Origin: Glycine soja
Taxonomy: Eukaryota; Streptophyta; Magnoliopsida; Fabales; Fabaceae
Length of the DNA stretch: 64,000 nucleotides
Direction of reading: 5' to 3'
NCBI RefSeq assembly: GCF_004193775.1
Contig: NC_041018.1
Coordinates: 40,404,677 to 40,468,676 of the forward strand
The notes below the pieces were generated by a model. It was not told the origin of the DNA and made no database searches. It saw only the letters and a list, made by a program, of their open reading frames with translations. A program made the position numbers and the translations under genes. Of the stretch, positions 61,701 through 64,000 are shown piece by piece; the first letter of the stretch is position 1, and every line of letters begins with the position of its first letter.

Positions 61701-64000
61701 AAGGCGCTTCAAATACTGCCACGCCAGAAAATACGGTCATATTAGTATTAGAGAAAAATAAAAACTCTTGAGAAATTGTTTCAGATAAGATATAAACCTG
61801 TTGTGTTATAACCAGTAGAATGAGCATAGGTAATCCAATCTGCACACAGTTTGCTACCTGCATAGAAGAAGAAAGTCGAATTCATGAACTCTTACTATTT
61901 ATATTTTTTTATTATAATAAATAACCCCTTTATTCAAGGAAGTGGCATTAGGAATATTTACCAATGGAAATCCCCTGGCAAACAGGCCAAGACCCACCAC
62001 ACATACCAAAGGTACAATGATTATGGGACTAAACAACCTGATAAAAAAAGAAGAATCTCAAACAGATTTATTAATAATTTATAATAATAAAAAAAAAACT
62101 AAAGCTGTTGCTTTTAACGCTGCTTTAAACATAGACCATGAACTTAGAATAAAAAGGGAAAGCAAGTCAACACTGACGAATGACATATGTGTACCTTGTC
62201 AAATTTCCCCACGTCTTACTAAACCCAAGGAAGATATTGACGAAAGAAGAAACAATTAGAGATCCTTGAATTGTTCTGATTGTGTAGGTAAACCTCTACA
62301 AATGCCAGTGTGATAATTAAAAGTTTGATTCACCAGTTTCATGTTAGAGAAAGTGATTCAGTTAACAATTAACAAGACAAGCATACATCATCCAAACTCA
62401 ACTGAGGACGTGTTCAGTTTAAGGGAAAAGCAATAAGATCCCAGAACAAACATTTGAATTATACCAACCATAAGATAAATAACGCCTAAACAAAGAGAAG
62501 AAGTTGCATTCAAACAAACAAAAGAAAAAGAAAGAAAGATTCTGCTAGCAAGTTCCTTAAGTCCACTGCTTAAAAAATCAATAAATAGAAAGGTTTTATT
62601 GGTAACATGGTAGGAGTGCATCAGTAACAATAAAAGCCATACATTCCAATAAAAACTTTCAACTCTTGATTCCTTAACCAAGCATCCTTAAGGCACTCCT
62701 TAGCATTTAGTTCCCAAGAAATAAAGGTATAAAGAAGATCATCTTGAATATCCTAGTAGTAGTACAATTCAATTCAGCAAAAGTAAGTTCCATCAGCAAT
62801 TACATGCATGTTTGGATTAAAGTTTACAAATGTAAGTTCGAATGAACTTCATTTTGCAAATTGAGTTTGCAAAAGCAACTCTCCTTTTACTTCCACTTCA
62901 AACTGAGGCAAAACTCAGTCTACAATTGGACACTACTGAAAACCAAACAGGGGGCTTTTTCAGTTTTACTATTTGAATGAACGTTAGGAGATATAAGGTG
63001 GGTTGGATGGTTAAGGGAAAAGGGAAGAGGGGAAAGGTTGCGGTTTTTGATCCCTTCACTAACATTCTAACAAACTAACATTTGCTGATAAAAAAAAAAA
63101 AACTATTTGAATGGACATTCTTGTAACAACAAAGAGTTAAAAAAAAGTACGTATATCATAAAAAAAAGTTGCAAGTTAGAAGCTACTACTATTAGCAACA
63201 TAAACAAACCTCATGCTCAGAAGGGAATGTCCTGTCTGTGTAATCATTGATTATGGACAACACCGGAAGTAAAAAAGCAAATGATCCACCCATCACTGTT
63301 GGAAGCCTCGACCCAAACCAAGTCTGAAGCAGTGTGTTCACCCCAGACATAAACAACAATGATTGAATCACACGAGCCTTGTCACCCTATCCAAAAATTG
63401 CAAAGTTTGACACTGTTATTCCATAATTTATACTATAGCAAGGAGAATAGTAGTATAATCTATATTCTATATCATAAATTAGAAATTTCACTTACATGGT
63501 CCCCACCCATTGCAGGAACCAGTGTGGTTGCAATCAGAACCGTTGTTCCAAGCATCACAATGTAATGCTGAAAACCCAGTAGAAGTGCTACCGCTGCCAA
63601 AAAAAAAAAATTATGCAATCAAAAGTTGAAGCTTTAAGATGCATGCGGCATCATATTCATAAAGATTGAATCCGAGAATTAAATTAATTCTTTTTCACAT
63701 AAAAGATTCACACAACTGACAAGAGCAAAAAACAAAGGACCTTTTTTTTTTCTTAAGAGAATAAAATCAGAGTGGAATAAAGGTAACAAAAAAGCAATCT
63801 GCAAACAAACCAAGTTACATATATAGAGACACACGAAACTGAGTTTAAAAAAAAAAATAATTACAACACGAGATTCCTAACTGCTTTTCACATCAAAGAT
63901 AACTTTTTTTTTCATCTTATAATAACACACAAAAAATAATTATAAAAAAAAAAGTGGGAAAGGTGAGAGGGACTAACGCCATAAAGGATTTGAGTGGATG
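58791..64000 (-). CDS. Nucleobase-ascorbate transporter (NAT/NCS2 family), N-terminus outside the window
   Basis: Coding exons in transcript order: >64000-63978, 63593-63496, 63386-63210, 62295-62195, 62037-61962, 61857-61798, 61715-61531, 61435-61339, 61121-61035, 60922-60864, 60280-60189, 60101-60024, 59935-59775, 59009-58791, with phases consistent across all. About 503 residues are visible; NATs have about 520-530, so roughly 20 are missing. Family marks include GFQHYIVMLGTTVLIATTLV, FGSRLPTVMGGSFAF, SSAESTGGFFAAARLSGATP, the NAT signature ENVGLLGLTHIGSRR, ISIPQYF and NEYMPTRFL at the end. Many hydrophobic segments fit the 12-14 helix fold. NATs are proton-coupled importers of xanthine, uric acid, uracil or related bases; substrate cannot be read here. 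The intron after exon 61121-61035 has a GC donor. Confidence 0.92.
59106..59195. mobile_element. Short Stowaway-type MITE in the last intron of the transporter gene
   Basis: The left end CTACCTCCAGTCCGTCCTAA and the right end AGGACCAAAGGTAGTA are inverted. The interior AGAAACAAGTT(G/A)TAGT pairs with ACTATAACTTGTTTCTT, giving an almost complete hairpin of about 90 bp flanked by TA. The terminus resembles the CTCCCTCCGTCCC ends of plant Stowaway elements. Confidence 0.75.

Overview
The window looks like nuclear euchromatin of a dicot, most likely a legume close to soybean (Glycine). The genes are intron-rich with GT-AG introns, the intergenic DNA is very AT-rich with long (TA)n and (TC)n runs, and there are many small foldback (MITE-like) elements. 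The encoded proteins are plant-specific families. The species is an inference from general protein resemblance; no database was searched.

Layout. (1) 3.0-6.1 kb, plus strand: a ten-exon gene for a leucine-zipper/DUF547 protein (542 aa). (2) 13.9-14.8 kb, plus: an intronless DUF1645 gene (293 aa). (3) 23.0-23.6 kb, plus: an intronless R2R3-MYB factor of subgroup 22 (212 aa) in a local GC-rich island. (4) 27.0-31.5 kb, minus: a ten-exon MAP kinase kinase kinase (about 515 aa). (5) 32.8-34.8 kb, plus: a 5'-truncated OSB-type organellar single-stranded-DNA-binding protein gene, probably a pseudogene. (6) 42.5-45.9 kb and 49.0-52.7 kb, plus: two tandem ADR1-type RPW8-NB-ARC-LRR helper immune receptors (820 and 825 aa). 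(7) 58.8 kb to the right edge, minus: a nucleobase-ascorbate transporter with 14 visible coding exons, cut at its N-terminus by the window end.

The genes do not form an operon-like unit. Loose themes are defence signalling (the helper NLR pair, and possibly the MAPKKK) and stress-related regulation (MYB subgroup 22, DUF1645). The most instructive region is the ADR1 pair. The duplication includes 3' flanking DNA. The two copies differ by one precisely present or absent intron. Copy A carries a duplicated splice donor inside intron 1, with an early stop before the second donor. Copy B has three evenly spaced TGACG motifs plus a G-box just upstream of its TATA box, while copy A has a 22-bp tandem repeat upstream.

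The long gaps hold AT-rich DNA, foldback elements, microsatellites, a diverged 357-bp tandem duplication and two frameshifted fragments of retroelement-type RNase H domains. I found no tRNA, rRNA, CRISPR array or bacterial-type feature. Exon borders were placed by hand from splice consensus, reading-frame continuity and family knowledge. UTRs were not mapped.
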